A model generated the notes under the pieces. That model worked only from the letters and a program-made list of their open reading frames with translations. It ran no database searches and was not told where the DNA came from. From Closterium sp. NIES-65 (lineage: Eukaryota; Streptophyta; Zygnematophyceae; Desmidiales; Closteriaceae): 64,000 bases of DNA. Location: assembly GCA_948144175.1 (NCBI GenBank), contig CANXME010002068.1, positions 6,068,501 through 6,132,500 on the forward strand. Direction: 5' to 3'. Below, piece after piece: positions 1 to 11,812 of this stretch; the stretch's first letter is position 1, and each line of letters starts with the position of its first letter. A program made the position numbers and the translations under genes.

Positions 1-3000
1 TGCTGCGTCGAGGGGCGGCAGCGCATCGCTCCCCACTCCTCCGCGTTTCCTCCAACCACTACCCGTCCCCCGTCGGTAGAACGGACCAGAAGCGCTACTT
101 CTTGCTGGTTGTTGACGACTACACTCGCTACACCACTGTCTTCCCCTTGCGGCGCAAGGCGGACGTCAGCGTTGTTTTGATCCCCTAGATCCGTGCTACT
201 CGTCGCCAGCTGCGCGAGCGGTTTCGTCGGGACTTGCCAGTCCTGCGTCTGCACTCTGACAGGGGCGGTGAGTTCTCTTCTGGCCTCCTTGAGGAAATCT
301 GTCGAGGCGAGGGCATCCGCCAGACGTTCACGCTTTCGGCCTCTCCACAGCAGAATGGGATTGCTCAGCGTCGCATTGGCTTGATCATGGAGGCTGCTCG
401 TACCTCCATGATCCATGCGGCTGCTCCCCATTTTCTGTTGCCGTTTGCGGTCCGATACGCTGCGCATCAGCTCAACCTCTGGCCCCGTGTCTCTGAGCCA
501 GAGACCTCGCCCACACTCCGATGGACGGGGAAGGTTGGCGATGCGTCGGTGTTTCGGGTCTGGGGCAAGCTCTTTTCTCGCACACTCCACTGCATCTTCC
601 TTGGCTTCCCCACCGACGCCCTGCCGTGGCAGTTTTACCACCCGCGCTCGCGTCGAGTCTTCTCCTCCCAGGATGTCACCTTTGACGAGTCTGTCTGTTT
701 CTATAGGCTACACCCGCACGCGTCCCACTCGGTCCCCCTAGCGCCTCTTTTCTTGGTACCAGTCCCCCCCCCGGTAGACCCCCTCCCCCAACAGGGTCCT
801 GCTCCCTCAGGTGTGTCTCAGGTAAACCCACCCCCCTTAGTCGAGCCTTTGGAGATCTCTTTTGACTCCTCTAGCTCAGCTGAGGGGGGTGACCCCGCCA
901 CTGACGACACGGCGGCCACTCGCCGCTCTCCACGCTTGGAGACCCCCCTTGGTTTCCCGCCTCGACCGACTTTGCCGCCTCCGCAGCTTGCTGCTATGGA
1001 CTCTGGAGCTGAGACTACTGGTGCTGAGCCTGGGGGTGCTGAGACAGAGGGTGAGGGTTCTGGGGGTGCTGCGACTGGGGGTGCTGGTTCTGGGGGTGCT
1101 GCGACTGGGGGTGCTGACTCTGGGGGTGCTGCGAGTCCTAGTGGCGGTGGAGCTGTGGGTGACCCTGCTGGAGGTCCTGGAGCTGGACAGCCACCACAGC
1201 TTGATCTACTTGAGACCCTCTCGCCGCAGACGATTCGTGCATGGATCGTTCGGCGAGGCAGTCCTGGTGGTGGAGGGTACGGTCCTGCTGGTGCTGGAGC
1301 TATTAGTCCTGGGATACTGCTGGTGCTGGAGGTGGTGGAGGTACTGCTGGAGGTGCTAGAGGTGCTGCTGGTGCTGGAGGTACTAGAGGTGCTGCTGGTG
1401 CTGGAGGTGCTGGAGCTACTAGTCCTGTAGGTGCTACTGGTGCTGGAGGTGCTAGTCCTGAAGGTCCAGCTGGTGCTGGAGGTGCTTGAGCTACTGGCAC
1501 TGAAGGTGTTGGTGCCGCTGGTGTTGGAGGTGCTGGAGGTGCTGCCGGTGCTGGAGGTGCTGGAGCTGGAGATACTAGAGGTACTGGAGCTGCTAGTCCT
1601 GGAGGTGCTCGTACTTGAGCTGCTAGTCCTGGTGGTGCTCGTACTGGAGGTGCTGGAGCTGCCGGAGCTGGTGGTGTTGCTGGTGCTGGAGGTGTTGGAG
1701 GTGCTGCTTGGGGTACTGGAGCTGCTGGCACTGGAAGTGCTGGTGCTACTAGTGCTGGAGCTGCGGGAGCTGCTGGTCCTGGAGGTGCTCGTACTAGAGG
1801 TACTGGAGCTGCCAGAGTTGGTGGTGCTGCTGGCACTAGAGGTGCAGGTGCTGCTGGTGCTGGAGGTGCTAGAGGTGCTGCTGGTACTGGAGGCGCTAGA
1901 GCTAGAGGTACTGGAGGTATTGGAGCTGCTGACGGTACGGGTATTGCGCCGTGCCGACCGTTTTTCTACCCGCAGCCGCAGTCGTCCCTTCCACCGCCTG
2001 ACTTAGCCTTTCGCCAGGTTCTTAGTCTCCCGTCTTCCACTGGCCTCACTCCACCTCTCTTGTGTCCACCGACAGACCAGTCTCAGCCACAGCTACTGCC
2101 TGGCTCCCTGCTGCCTGCTCCTACTCCTCACACTCAGGTGACAGAGTCCCTGACTGAGCGTCGTGAGCCTGAGACTCGTGCTTCCACACATGTTCGTGCT
2201 TGTCGTGTAGCCTGTCCTCGTCCTCTTGCTGTCCCAGGCACTCACGGTATGGCACTTCGTCCTTCCTCTGTTCCACAGCGTGTTGTCCTGCCTGAGCCTC
2301 CCGTGTCCTCTCTTCCGCACATTCCTAACCCTGAGTCCGACCTTGTTCGTGCTTCCAGTCCTACTGTCACTCGTCTCCTCGCTACTATCGTCACTGACCC
2401 TTACTTTGAGTCTACTGCTGCGTTTGCCCTAGTCACAGAGCTAGTCGACTTTGCAGCTAGGAGCCGTCTCGACTACGTCGCGAGTCTTGTTACTGAGTCT
2501 GAGTCCGTCTGTCCTCCGTCCGTCGGGGGTGAGCCTGCCCTTAGCAATGACGTCCTTGAGGACAGGCAGTTTGAGCTTGAGTGCCTTGCGGCCGCTTTAC
2601 CTTGTTTTGCATCCATGTTGCTTTGCCCTGAGGGAGACCCGGATGCACTAGACATCCCTACCCACGCTGAGGCGATCACGGGTGAGTACTCCTCTCAATG
2701 GCAGACAGCCATGGACGCAGAGATGGCTTCCTGGAAGTCCACGGGCACCTATGTCGACGAGGTTCGTCCTCCTTGGGTGAACATAGTCGATGGCATGTGG
2801 ATTTTTAAAGTGAAGCGACCGCCGCGTTCTCTGCCTGCCTTCAAGGAGCGTTACGTTCCTCGAGGCTTCAGTCAGCGACAGGGGGTCGACTTCTTCCAGA
2901 CCTTCTCCCCCACCCCGAAGATGACTACTCTTTGGGTTTTGCTGCACGTTGTAGCACAGCGTGACTAGGAGCTGCAGTCCCTCGACTTCTCCACAGCTTT

Positions 3001-4225
3001 CTTGCAGGGCAGCCTTCACGAGGAGATTTGGCTGCGCCGCCCACCTGGCTTCACTAGGTCGTTTCCTGCATGTACCCAGTGGAGCCTTCGGCGGCCAGTC
3101 TATGGTCTCCGCCAGGCGCCTCGCGAGTGGCACAACACACTGAGGACGACACTTGCGGCTCTTGGGCTTGCTCCTTCCTCTGCTGACCCGTCGTTGTTTC
3201 CACGCATCGACACTAACCTGCCACTGTTCTACGTTCTCATGTACGTCGACGACTTGATTTTTGCTACTGCTGATATGGAGGCGCTAGCCCTAGTGAAGGT
3301 GGAGCTGCAGGAGAGACACACCTGCACTGACATGTGTGAGTTGCGGAGCTATCTTGGCTTGCAGATCACCCGGGACAGAGCACGACGCACCATCACCCTG
3401 ATTCAGTCACACATGGTGCACCAGGTCCTTCAGCACTTCAGCTTCCAGTTCTCCTCGCCACAGCCCACTCCTCTGGCTACCGGCCACTCGCTCTCAGCTC
3501 CACCTTCAGACGAGTCCATAGAGCCGAGTGGTCCATACCTAGAGCTTGTGGGTTGCCTCATGTACCGGATGACGTGCACACGACCTAACCTCGCGTACCC
3601 TCTCGGCCTCTTCGCTTGCTACGTGGCTTCCGGTAGACACTGAAAGGTGCACTGGGATGCTGCGAGGAGGGTACTGCGTTACTTGTGCAGTACATTGGGC
3701 ATGGGGCTCGTGCTTGGAGGACGGGGTTCAGTGGTACTCACAGGACACTCCGACGCTTCTTGGGCCGACGACTAGGCGACTCAGCATTCGGCACAGGGTT
3801 ACACCTTCAGTCTTGGCTCTAGTTCTGTCTCGTGGAGGTCCAATCGTTCTTCTTCTGTGCTTGGTTCCAGCTGTGAGGCCGAGATCTACGCTGGGGCCAT
3901 GGCTGCACAGGAGCTACACTGGCTGACCTACCTGCTGACCGACTTGTGGGAGCGGCCTCGTTCTCCTCCAGTTCTGTACGTCGACAACAAGGCAATGCTT
4001 GCCTTGTGTCGCGAGCAGAGACTGGAGCACAGAACGAAGCACATTGCTCTTCACTACTTCTTTGCACGTGAGCTGCAGCAACATCGTCAGCTCCACCTTT
4101 CCTACGTGGCCTCACCGGCCAACACTGCTGATTTGTTGACAAAGGCCCTTGGGTCTAGTGATCATCAGCGTTTCTGTACTGCTCTTGGGCTTGTGCCCAC
4201 TCTGCCTCACCTTCCGGTTGCTTGA
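1..4225 (+). pseudogene. Copia-1: decayed Ty1/Copia pol (integrase, linker, reverse transcriptase, RNase H), 5' end outside window
   Basis: This is the 3' three quarters of a Copia polyprotein. The integrase core starts at the window edge, with LHSDRGGEFSS and PQQNGIAQRR carrying the second Asp and the Glu of the DDE triad. It is followed by a Gly/Ala-rich linker at about 1000-1940, then reverse transcriptase (from about 2660, YVDD at about 3243) and RNase H ending HLPVA at 4225. In-frame stops lie at 187-189 (TAG where relatives have Trp), 1487-1489, 2966-2968 (Tyr position), 3641-3643 and 3772-3774 (Gln position). A frameshift near 1312 moves the frame inside the linker. It is therefore non-functional. 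Domain order integrase before reverse transcriptase is diagnostic of Copia. Gag and protease would lie to the left of the window. Confidence 0.93.
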
Positions 4226-4551
4226 CTTGCTCTTGTTGTACACTGATGTATGTCTTCATACCTGCTTGTTTACTCTTGCTAGGTTATGTTCAGTGTCATG
4301 CCTTGCTATTATAACTCTGCATGTGAACTGGCCTTGTGGTCGCTTGCTTATGCTCAGATTGTGTGGTGTCCTTGAGATCCACCATGAGCTTTGCTTTGCT
4401 TATTCTCTTGCTTGACTAGTCTTGTGCCCGTCTTTTGTGTTTGTTCTCTTCCACTTAGCCTATGGGGGTGTGTCATGTCAAAGTAGGCTCATAACTCACA
4501 CCTTAGTGACCTAGGGTTTAGCTAGGAAGGGTAAGTATTGAGAGAGTTGTT
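4226..4551 (+). other. 3' non-coding tail of Copia-1 and possible start of its 3' LTR
   Basis: The sequence after the RNase H stop resembles the 3' untranslated region of the other Copia copies, including a stretch ending in cctatgggggtgtgtca near 4458-4475, where other copies have the polypurine tract and the LTR start TGTCA. The following bases no longer match the other LTRs well, so I cannot fix an LTR end. No gene seen. Confidence 0.5.
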
Positions 4552-4695
4552 TGTCAAGCAAAAGAGGGTTTCACTATAGAAAACAAGGAACATATAGGTG
4601 AGAGAACAAGAACAAGAGGTGCACCACCAACAATGAAGCAATAACTACACTACACCTTGAAACGATTATATAAAATATGCCAACATATTTTGACA
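4552..4695 (-). repeat. LTR-like segment with TGTCA...TGACA ends
   Basis: A 144-bp AT-rich segment reads TGTCAAAATATG... to ...GCTTGACA on the minus strand, with TG and CA termini as in the 126-133-bp Copia LTRs of this window. A purine stretch (tatggaggcg on the minus strand) lies just outside the TG end, where a polypurine tract would be. No flanking duplication is visible, so it may be a lone or 3' LTR of a minus-strand element. Orientation is inferred. Confidence 0.35.
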
Positions 4696-4835
4696 CGCCT
4701 CCATAATTGTTTGGAGGAGATAGTGTAGAACGCCCCCTGAAGGGATACACCAAGAGTGCAGCGGAAGTAGCAAAGGGCAATTTGAGGAGAGACCAGTCAA
4801 GCGGCTGATGCTGCAGTTAGACTCAAACCATCCCT

Positions 4836-5352
4836 TCAACCCCCCCCCCCAACAGGAGTAGCAGCGGCACTGAGGAGAGAGAGGAGGCGTGGCAGCAGTT
4901 GCTGCAGTTGGGTCACGCCCTCAATCCCCCCCCAACTGCTGCATGTGTAGCAAGGAGAGGGAGGAGGCTGGCGTTGTAGGTGAAGCCTCCCCTTCACACC
5001 CTCCACCCCCCCCACCCCCCCCAAACTGTTGCACGAGCAGCAGGGAGAGGGGGGGGGGAAATGGTGGGGCGGAATAGGGGCTGCTCCGCGGCTGCAGATG
5101 CTGCGCAGTGGGGAGCAGCCGGGCGCGCACTGCAGCAGGGCGCACGGGGCGCGCGGCTGACAGAAACCGACACGCGCCCAGGGCGCGCATCGGGCAGGAA
5201 CCGACGCGCAGCCGGAGCGCGCATCGGGCAGGAACCGACGCACAGGCGAGGCGCGCATCAGGCAGGAACCGACGCGCAGCCGGGGCGCGCATCGGGCAGG
5301 AACTGACGCGCAGCTGGGGCGCGCATCGGGCAGGAACCGACGCGCGCCCGGA
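4836..5352. repeat. GC-rich low-complexity block with a tandem repeat of about 33 bp
   Basis: From about 5145 to 5352 a unit of about 33 bp, built on gcgcgcatcgggcaggaac, recurs roughly six times. Before it (4836-5100) are C-runs and G-runs. The block abuts a Copia RNase H tail and resembles the GC-rich leader arrays found next to LTRs elsewhere in the window. Open frames across it are low-complexity and are not taken as genes. Confidence 0.6.
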
Positions 5353-5551
5353 GCACAGAACGAAGCACATAGCTCTGCGCTACTTCCTTGCTCGAGAGTT
5401 ACAGCAGCGTGGTCAGCTTCGTCTCGTTTACGTGGCCTCTCAAGCCAACACTGCTAATATCTTCACCAAGGCAATTCTGCCTTGTGATCATCAGCGTTTT
5501 TGTACTGTTTTAGGCCTTGTGCCTACTTGGCCTCACTTGCTCACTTCTTGA
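5353..5551 (+). pseudogene. Copia RNase H C-terminal fragment
   Basis: The 66 codons from EHRTKHIALRYF to the terminal WPHLLTS and stop match the last part of RNase H in the complete Copia copies at 30695-32830 and 51387-54407. Everything upstream (gag to most of RNase H) is missing and replaced by the tandem repeat. It is followed by a normal Copia 3' untranslated region (5552-5782) and an LTR. Confidence 0.85.
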
Positions 5552-5782
5552 CTTTGCTTGTACTGTGATCTGTATACTTATTCCTGCATGCTTACTCTTG
5601 CTAGGTTGTGATCACTGTACTACTTGTTCTCCTTTATATATAACTCTGCATGTGAGCTGGCCTTGTGGCCATTTGCTTGTGCTCAGAATGTGTGGTGACT
5701 TCGTGATCCACCTTGAGCTTGCTTTGCCTTTCTTGACTGGTCTTGTGACCTCTTGTTCTCCCCCACTTTGCCTATGGGTGTG

Positions 5783-5913
5783 TGTCAAACACATATGCTG
5801 CTTATTGTGTAGGCTGTAGTGGGGTAGCCCATATGTGGTACAACCCAAATTAGGGTTTCCTACTTGTACCCATCCTGCTGCTAGTTCATTCATTCCTGTT
5901 TGTTATTCTGACA
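5783..5913 (+). repeat. Copia LTR (3' LTR of the RNase H fragment)
   Basis: Starts TGTCAAACACATATGC just after a purine run (cctatgggtg) and ends ttattctgaca, 131 bp. Core words such as gtaggctgtagtggggtag and the run ctagttcattcattcct are shared with the LTRs at 47190, 54605 and 62398. It is directly followed by a second, different LTR. Confidence 0.75.
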
Positions 5914-6043
5914 TGTCAAACTATATGTTTCTGTTCTCTCTAGGCTATAGTGGGTTAGCCAACAAGGGGTATAAAACTTTAGGGTTAGTACTTGTACCCA
6001 ACTCATTCATAGTTCATTCAATCCTGCACAATTGAGTCTGACA
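5914..6043 (+). repeat. Second Copia LTR, abutting the first
   Basis: A further 130-bp segment starting TGTCAAACTATATG and ending gagtctgaca, with the shared LTR words ggctatagtgggttag and agttcattcaatcctg. It differs clearly from the LTR at 5783-5913, so it is not a simple duplicate. It precedes a GC-rich leader, so it is best read as the 5' LTR of the Copia element that continues at 7405-10270. The usual primer site TGGTATNAGAGC is not recognisable after it. Confidence 0.6.
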
Positions 6044-6560
6044 GGAGGTGCCTCTTCGCTGCCCGTCGCACGCCCATAGGGCGCGTCGTTTTTCTGCCCA
6101 GATTGCGCACCTATCGAGCGCCTCGTTCCCTGCCCCACGCGCGCCCCGTGCTCTGCCCGAATCACACCCCGTACGTTGCCTAGCGCGCGCACCATTCCCT
6201 GCCCCGCGCGTGCCCTGTCTGCTGCCACGGGCGTGCCCTGTTACTGGCCCGTGCGCGCCCCGTTCGCTGCCCCATGCGCACACCATCTGCTGCCCTGCGC
6301 GCGCCCTGTTAGCTGCCCCGCGGACGCCCCGTCTGCTGCCCTGCCAGCGCGCCATGCGCCCTGCCCTGCCAGCGCGCCACACGCCCTGCACTACCTGCGC
6401 CATGCGCCCTGCCCTGCCAGCGCGCCACGCGCCCTGCCCTCCCTGCGCCATGCGCCCTGCCCTGCCATTGTGCCACGCACCCTGCCCTGCCTGCGCCACG
6501 TGCCCTGTCTGCCAGCGTGCCACGCACCCTACGCTGCCTGCGCCACGTGCCATTGCATTC
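6044..6560 (+). repeat. GC-rich Copia leader, first part
   Basis: Imperfect tandem copies of words such as ccctgccagcgcgcca and cgccatgcgccctgcc fill about 500 bp. Comparable arrays lie between primer site and gag in the other Copia copies (47340-48370, 36775-37640, 44150-45130, 62630-63770). No coding gene; the Pro/Ala/Cys-rich frames are a by-product. Confidence 0.65.
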
Positions 6561-7404
6561 AAAGTAGTTGAATGTTTGTCCCTGGGTGCTTCAGAGTTAT
6601 TGTTTTAGGGGCCCTAATTTCATGCAATGGTCCTCAGAGTAGAGTTTTTCCGGAGCCTGTTACTACATATTATCGATTATGTGGCCCCTGAGTGCGAGTC
6701 TATTGAAACAAAGTTTCCAGGAAACTTCCTCTCGATATACAGACCTCCGAGGGGGGAGTAGCGTTCCAGCACATGAGCAAAGTGCGCTGCGCCACTGGGA
6801 ACACCCGAATACACTCAGTCGTCGGGGATATCACGCAAATATCGGTGAAGCGTACAAAACAACTAAGCTGAAAAGAGATTTGTTAGCCGATCGCTCGACA
6901 AATGGGTGATTAGAAAAGCGAATCTGTAGGAGAGTAAATCTTGCCAGATGAAAAGTATCGCACTGTTTGGTGCTTCTAGTATTAATGCGGGGATTTATCA
7001 TTAGCGCACAAATAGTGTACGCAGGTTAGAGAATGCATGTTGATTCGTAGGCTGAAAAAAAAAATGCTGCCAAACAATTGTGGCACTGCTAGGTTCTCCA
7101 AACCATAACCAAGCAACAGATTTGCCTGCTGCCAGCTCACGCGTGGCACCACGTCGCACTTGCAAGGTCGCGCCACTTGCATTTGCCTCTTGCATTTTGC
7201 AACATTCCTTCTTGCCAACAAAAAGAAAAAAGAAAACAATAACGCGACACTGATTTCATTTCCCCAACACTGAAACCCAGAGTTGTGTATTTTTCACCCC
7301 TGATTTTGTGTAACATACTCAAACTAACCGTTTTGTGGCCGAAGTGCCATTTTTGTAAAAAAAAAAAATGTGGGTCAAGATCAGGGTGGCGTTTTTTGAA
7401 ATGT
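6561..7404. other. Unassigned stretch between two leader blocks
   Basis: This stretch is AT-richer than its neighbours and contains no credible gene, terminal repeats or known motif. It sits between two blocks of similar GC-rich leader repeat, so it may be an insertion into the leader of the 5914-10270 element; that is inference from position only. Confidence 0.4.
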
Positions 7405-7800
7405 CAGCCCAGTGCAATGCTCTGTCTTGCACGCCAGCGTGCTGCCCTGCCCTGCAAGCCTGCGCGCTGCCCTGCCCAGCGCCCCGCTACGCTGCCCTAC
7501 CCCGCACGTCAGCGCGCTGCCTTGCCCCCCCTGCCTCACGCTGCCCTGCCCAGCACACCGTGAGCGCCCTGCTGCCAAACGTGCCCTGCATGCCCTCCTG
7601 CCCTACGTGCTCACGCTGCCTGCGCGCTCCTGCCCTACCCCGCGTGTACCGCCAACTGCCGCTATCGCCTGCGCACGCTCCTACAGGTGCTACCGCTACT
7701 GCTCCTACCACTGCCGCCACTACACCTACCGTTCCAGCTACCGCCACTGCAGTCACTACTTTAAACATTGCGCCACTGCTGCTAACTGCCACTGCCTACA
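7405..7800 (+). repeat. GC-rich Copia leader, second part
   Basis: Tandem gctgccctgccc-type units, followed by a stretch rich in ctaccgc words, run directly into an ATG at 7801 that matches the Gag start MATI of the copy at 44128. It is the continuation of the leader type seen at 6044-6560. Confidence 0.6.
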
Positions 7801-10270
7801 ATGGCCACGATCACTGTCATACGTCAGAAGCAGCCGAGTGTGCAGGAGTCTCTCTCGCCCAGCAGCTTTGCTAGTGGGCTATCTGGTGGGGCAGCCCTGG
7901 TGGCGGAGCTAGCCGTGCTCGTCGGCAGAAGCCGCTTTCGCCACAGCAGCGTCGTGAGTGGGCTGTCCGGTGGGGTGCTACCACTGGAGGTACGTGTGAG
8001 TCTACTCTTGCTGGTAGTGCCGCTAGTAGACGCGGAGGTTCTGGGGGTGGACAGCATCAGCAGCAGCGTCTGCTGGAAACTCTCTCCCCGCAGCAGCTTT
8101 GTGAGTGGACTGTCCGGTGGGGCAGCCCCGGTGGTGGAGGATTTCGGGGTACTCGTACTGAGGGTGTAGAGGCACCTGATGGCGTAGAGGCTACTAGTCT
8201 TGGTGCGTGTGACTCAGCTAGCGCAGGGGCAGAGCCTGAGGAGGCCTTGCACACTTTTACACTAGAATCAGGTGCGTCTCGCTGCTTCTTCCGCGACGGC
8301 ACCATAGTCACACCGCTCACAGCCCCTGTCCCTGTCACAATGGCCGACCCCTCCAGGGGCCCGGTAGTCGCGCGTGGTGCTACTGTTCTCCCCTGTCCGG
8401 CGGCCCCTTCTGGCCTCCTCACAGGTCTCCACCTCCCCTCGTTCGCTACGAACTTGGTGGCTACCTCTTTCCTTCAGGACCAGTGGGTCACTGTCACCCA
8501 GCATGGAGGCAAGCTCGTGGCGATCTGTACGGACTCGCGCACTGGTGAGCACCTCGCCACGTTCACTCGGAGGCCTGGGTCTGGCCTGTACACACTGACC
8601 ACTGAATCTGCACTGGTAGTTGATTCAGGTCAGGTAGCTGTGTCAGTTGAGGTCGCTGCGTCTTGCTCGTGTCGTCTCCCCACGCACCAGACTCTCCTCT
8701 AGCACCACCGTCTTGACCATCCCTCCTTGTCTCTGGGCTTACCAGGTCCTTGCCCCTGCTCCTCAGGTCGCTTGCATCACCGTGCCTTCCCTGCGTCGAG
8801 GGGCGGCAGCGCGCCACTCCTCACTCCTCCTCATTTCCTCCGACCACAGCTCCTCTGCAGACCCTCCACATGGACGTGCGCGGTCCAGCCCGAGTCCCTG
8901 GACAGGGCGAAGAGCTCTACTTCTTACTAGTTGTAGACGACTACACGCGCTACATCACGGTCTTCCCCTTGCAGAGCAAGGCAAAGGTCCGCAGTGTCCT
9001 GATCCGCTAGATCCGTGCTGTCCATCGCCAGCTTAGTGCTTGGTTTCAGCACGACCTCCTGGTCCTGCAACTGCACTCTGATCGAGGTGGTGAATTTTCC
9101 TCCGGCCTCCTCAAGGAATTCTGTGGTGTTGAGAGCATCCGCCAGACGTTCACGCTTTCGGCCTCTCTAAAGTAGAATGGAGCGCCGCATTGGCTTGGTG
9201 ATGGAGGTTGCTCGCACCTCCATCGTCCATGTGGCTGCTCCCCATTTCCTGTGGCCGTTTGCGGTCCGATACGCTGCTGAGCAACTCAACCTCTGGCCTC
9301 GTGTCTCCCACCCGGAGACCTCTCCCACTTTGCGGTGGACGGGCGAGGTTGGTGATGCATCGCCATTTCGGGTCTAAGGTGCCCTTTCGCTTGTTCGCGA
9401 CCCCCCCGCGGGGAAGCTCTCTCCCCGCACTTTGCTGCGTCTTCCTTGGCTTCCCTACCGACGCCCCCCGCTGGAACTTTTACCACCGGGTTCTCGTCAT
9501 GTCCTCTCCTCCTAGGATGTCACTTTTGATGAGTCTGTCTGCTACTACGTCTCCACCCCCACCGCAGTTCCTCAGTGCCCCTCCTGCCTCTCGCACCAGT
9601 CTCTGACCCCCCCCCTCCGTAGCCCCACTCCCCCCGCAGGGTCCTGCTCCCTCAGGTGTGTCTCAAGTTGACCTGTCCCCCTTGGTTGAGCCAGTCGAGG
9701 TCTCCTTCGACACCTTTGGCCCAACTGAGGGGGGTGACCCGATTCCTGCTGTCACCGTGACCCCTCGCCGCTCCGCGCTCTTGGCGGTCCCTCCTGGGTT
9801 TCCGCCTCGACCGTCTTCAGCGCCATTGCAGCCTGTCGTTGTGGACTCTGGTACTGCAGGTGGTGGTGCCACTAGGGGTGGGGACACTAGGAGTGCTGGT
9901 TCAGGGGGTGCTGAGTGTCCTGTGGGTACAGGAGGTACTGGAGGTGCTGGTGCTGGTGGTCTTGGTACGAGTTGGCAGGAGGCTCTCTCGCCGGAGAGGC
10001 TTTGCGAGTGGGCTGTCCAGTTGGGCAGCCCTGGTGGTGGAGCTAGCCGTCTTCGAGTGGAAGGTACTGGGACTGCTGGAGCTAGAGGTGCTGGGACTGC
10101 TGGAGCTGGAGGTTCTGCTACTGGTGGTACTAGGGTTGCTAGTGCTGGTGGCATTGGTGCACGTCGGCAAAATACTCTCTCCCTGGAGTAGCTTCGCGAG
10201 TGAGCTGTACAGTGGGGCAGCCCTAATGGTGGAGCTAGCCGTGCTCGTATAGCTAGAGCTGGAGGTGCTG
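7801..10270 (+). pseudogene. Copia-B: gag-deleted, decayed Copia polyprotein
   Basis: It begins MATITV, like a Copia Gag start, but jumps at once to copies of the Gag C-terminal motif ESLSPQQL, so the capsid domain is missing. Protease follows at 8247 with ESGAS in place of DSGAS, losing the catalytic Asp. The zinc-finger and integrase core lie at 8700-9380 in several frames, with stops at 8701-8703 and 9008-9010 and more near 9170 and 9376. The Gly/Ala linker (9658-10200) also contains the ESLSP-like motif. Reverse transcriptase and RNase H are absent: the linker is cut at about 10270 by a non-coding repeat (family X). Clearly dead. Confidence 0.88.
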
Positions 10271-10274
10271 GGAA

Positions 10275-11061
10275 CCAACGCTGCAACAAGTTGGCTGCAC
10301 ATCATTGCACCCGCAGGACAACGGTGCACCTGCTTCGTAGGTGCGTGCAGCTAGTTGGTGCACCACTCCTCGTCACGTACATAGCGCAGACGCATAGGTC
10401 GAATCCACACCAGCGTCTGCGCCCACTAGCCACGTCGACCTCGGGATACCACTTCCGAGGTCGGCCTCGCAGAAACCACCCCGGCGACCTTCACACACGT
10501 CGCACGGGTATCCCGCTCGACCGGGCAACCACGCCTAGTCGACCAGCCCTGTCGGTTGCCGGCTGCACAAGCCCGGCGTGACTAGTCCGGCATCCATGCG
10601 CCCGGGACGCCGTCCAAACGCCCACGTCAGCGTTCAGGCGCCCAGGAAGCCGTGCGGACGCCCAGGTCGACGTCCAGGCGCCCAGGAAGCCGTGCGGATG
10701 CCCAGGTCAGCGCCCAGGCGCCCAGGAAGCTGTGCGGACGCCCAGGTCGACGTCCAGGCTCCTAGGACATCGTGCGGACACCCATGTCAGCGTCCAGGCT
10801 CCCAGGACGCCGTGCGGACGCCCAGGTTGGCGTCCTGGTTCCCAATACGCCGACCAGGCGTCCATGATGCTGGCTAGGCGCCCAGGATGGCGTTCTCTTG
10901 CTCGGCGCCTTCTAGCCAGGCGCCCTTCAGCTCGGTGCATTTGCAGTGGCCCCGTGCCCACTGCTCCAGGTCAGCTGTATCCCCCCCGCACACCCGACCA
11001 CGAGGTCGGCTACGCCCAAGCAAGGACGGGGCCAAACACAACTCCCGTTGTCAGATAGGTG
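10275..11061 (-). mobile_element. Non-coding repeat family X, copy 1
   Basis: On the minus strand it begins near 11061 with an ACAACGGGAGTTGTG-type end and a GGCCCCGTCCTTGCTTGGGC block, passes through a GC-rich tandem array, and ends near 10275 after blocks matching tggtatcccgaggtcg and gcaggtgcaccgttgtcctg. The same blocks in the same order occur on the plus strand at 22246-23100. It interrupts the linker of Copia-B. No coding potential is seen, so it is probably a non-autonomous element; its class is unknown. Confidence 0.6.
10594..10890. repeat. 40-bp tandem array inside family X copy 1
   Basis: A unit of about 40 bp built on cgcccaggaagccgtgcgga followed by cgcccaggtcgacgtccagg recurs about seven times with drift. 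The corresponding part of the other family X copy (22330-22860) is also GTCGAC-rich but with a different unit, so the centre of this repeat evolves quickly. Confidence 0.75.
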
Positions 11062-11376
11062 GCAGCAACTACTGCAGCAGCAGCTGTCCAAGTCACCACG
11101 GTCCCCCATGAAGAGAGTGACTTGGAAGAAAAAGCTGCTAAGTTTGGAGCAGGGGGAGGCATCACTGTTATGTGATGCTATCATTTGCATTCACGTCTGT
11201 CTGCCTCCCATCATGTGTTCGTGCGTTGCATGCGTGGTGTGAGCCTGTGCAAGAAATTGTGTTTTGTGTGGTTTGAATTTTCTGAATGTGTGTGAATGTT
11301 ATTTGGCTTGAGCAGATATCTGAAGTGACTCCTCTGCTCAAGAGCTTTCCGTCAAACCAAGTATCGCTTCAATCGG
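11062..11376. other. Unique-looking spacer before the Gypsy-1 element
   Basis: No gene, repeat or terminal motif recognised. The last four bases, TCGG (11373-11376), are repeated at 19503-19506 and look like the target-site duplication of the following element. Confidence 0.5.
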
Positions 11377-11787
11377 TGTCACCAAATACAGTGGTAAAGA
11401 ACAATATATTTGGTTGTACGCTATAGTTGGTGTAGTGAGGTGTAGGATTGGGGTTATGCAACTTTACAGAGGGGTTGTTGAGCTTCAAGGGAATGACGCG
11501 AAGTTGGTAGCATGGGGAACTGGGACATTGGGAAGAGCTACAAGCGCCTCGAGGAGCAGGGAATCTGCAGCAACCAGTAAGGCACATGGCGACTCGAACC
11601 CAACCCAAGGCCATGGAAATGGTCGTGACTCTGGGTAGGGAATAAAGCAGCCTAGCCTAGACACTAGAACCTGCTCTCTCGTTTTGTTTGCCTACTATAG
11701 TGGATTCAATTCACCGTTCTAAGGCTACGGCAGCTAGGTGATACGCCACTGAGGGCAGCCAGCTTGTGGGAGTAGGAATCTCTCACA
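11377..11787 (+). repeat. Gypsy-1 5' LTR (segment A1)
   Basis: 411 bp, starting TGTCACCAAATAC and ending atctctcaca. It matches 18968-19377 with a single substitution (c/t at about 11521). A primer-site-like TGGCGAC lies 21 bp further on, just before the Gag ATG at 11813, but the PBS is not certain. Promoter elements were not identified. Confidence 0.92.
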
Positions 11788-11812
11788 AAACGAGAGAGAG
11801 CTTACTGGCGAC

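Noticed and set aside
1303..2006. Long Leu/Val-rich and Pro/Ala-rich open frames on both strands of the Copia linker
   Set aside because: They are alternative readings of the 15-bp Gly/Ala repeat; the pattern follows the repeat period and carries no independent domain.
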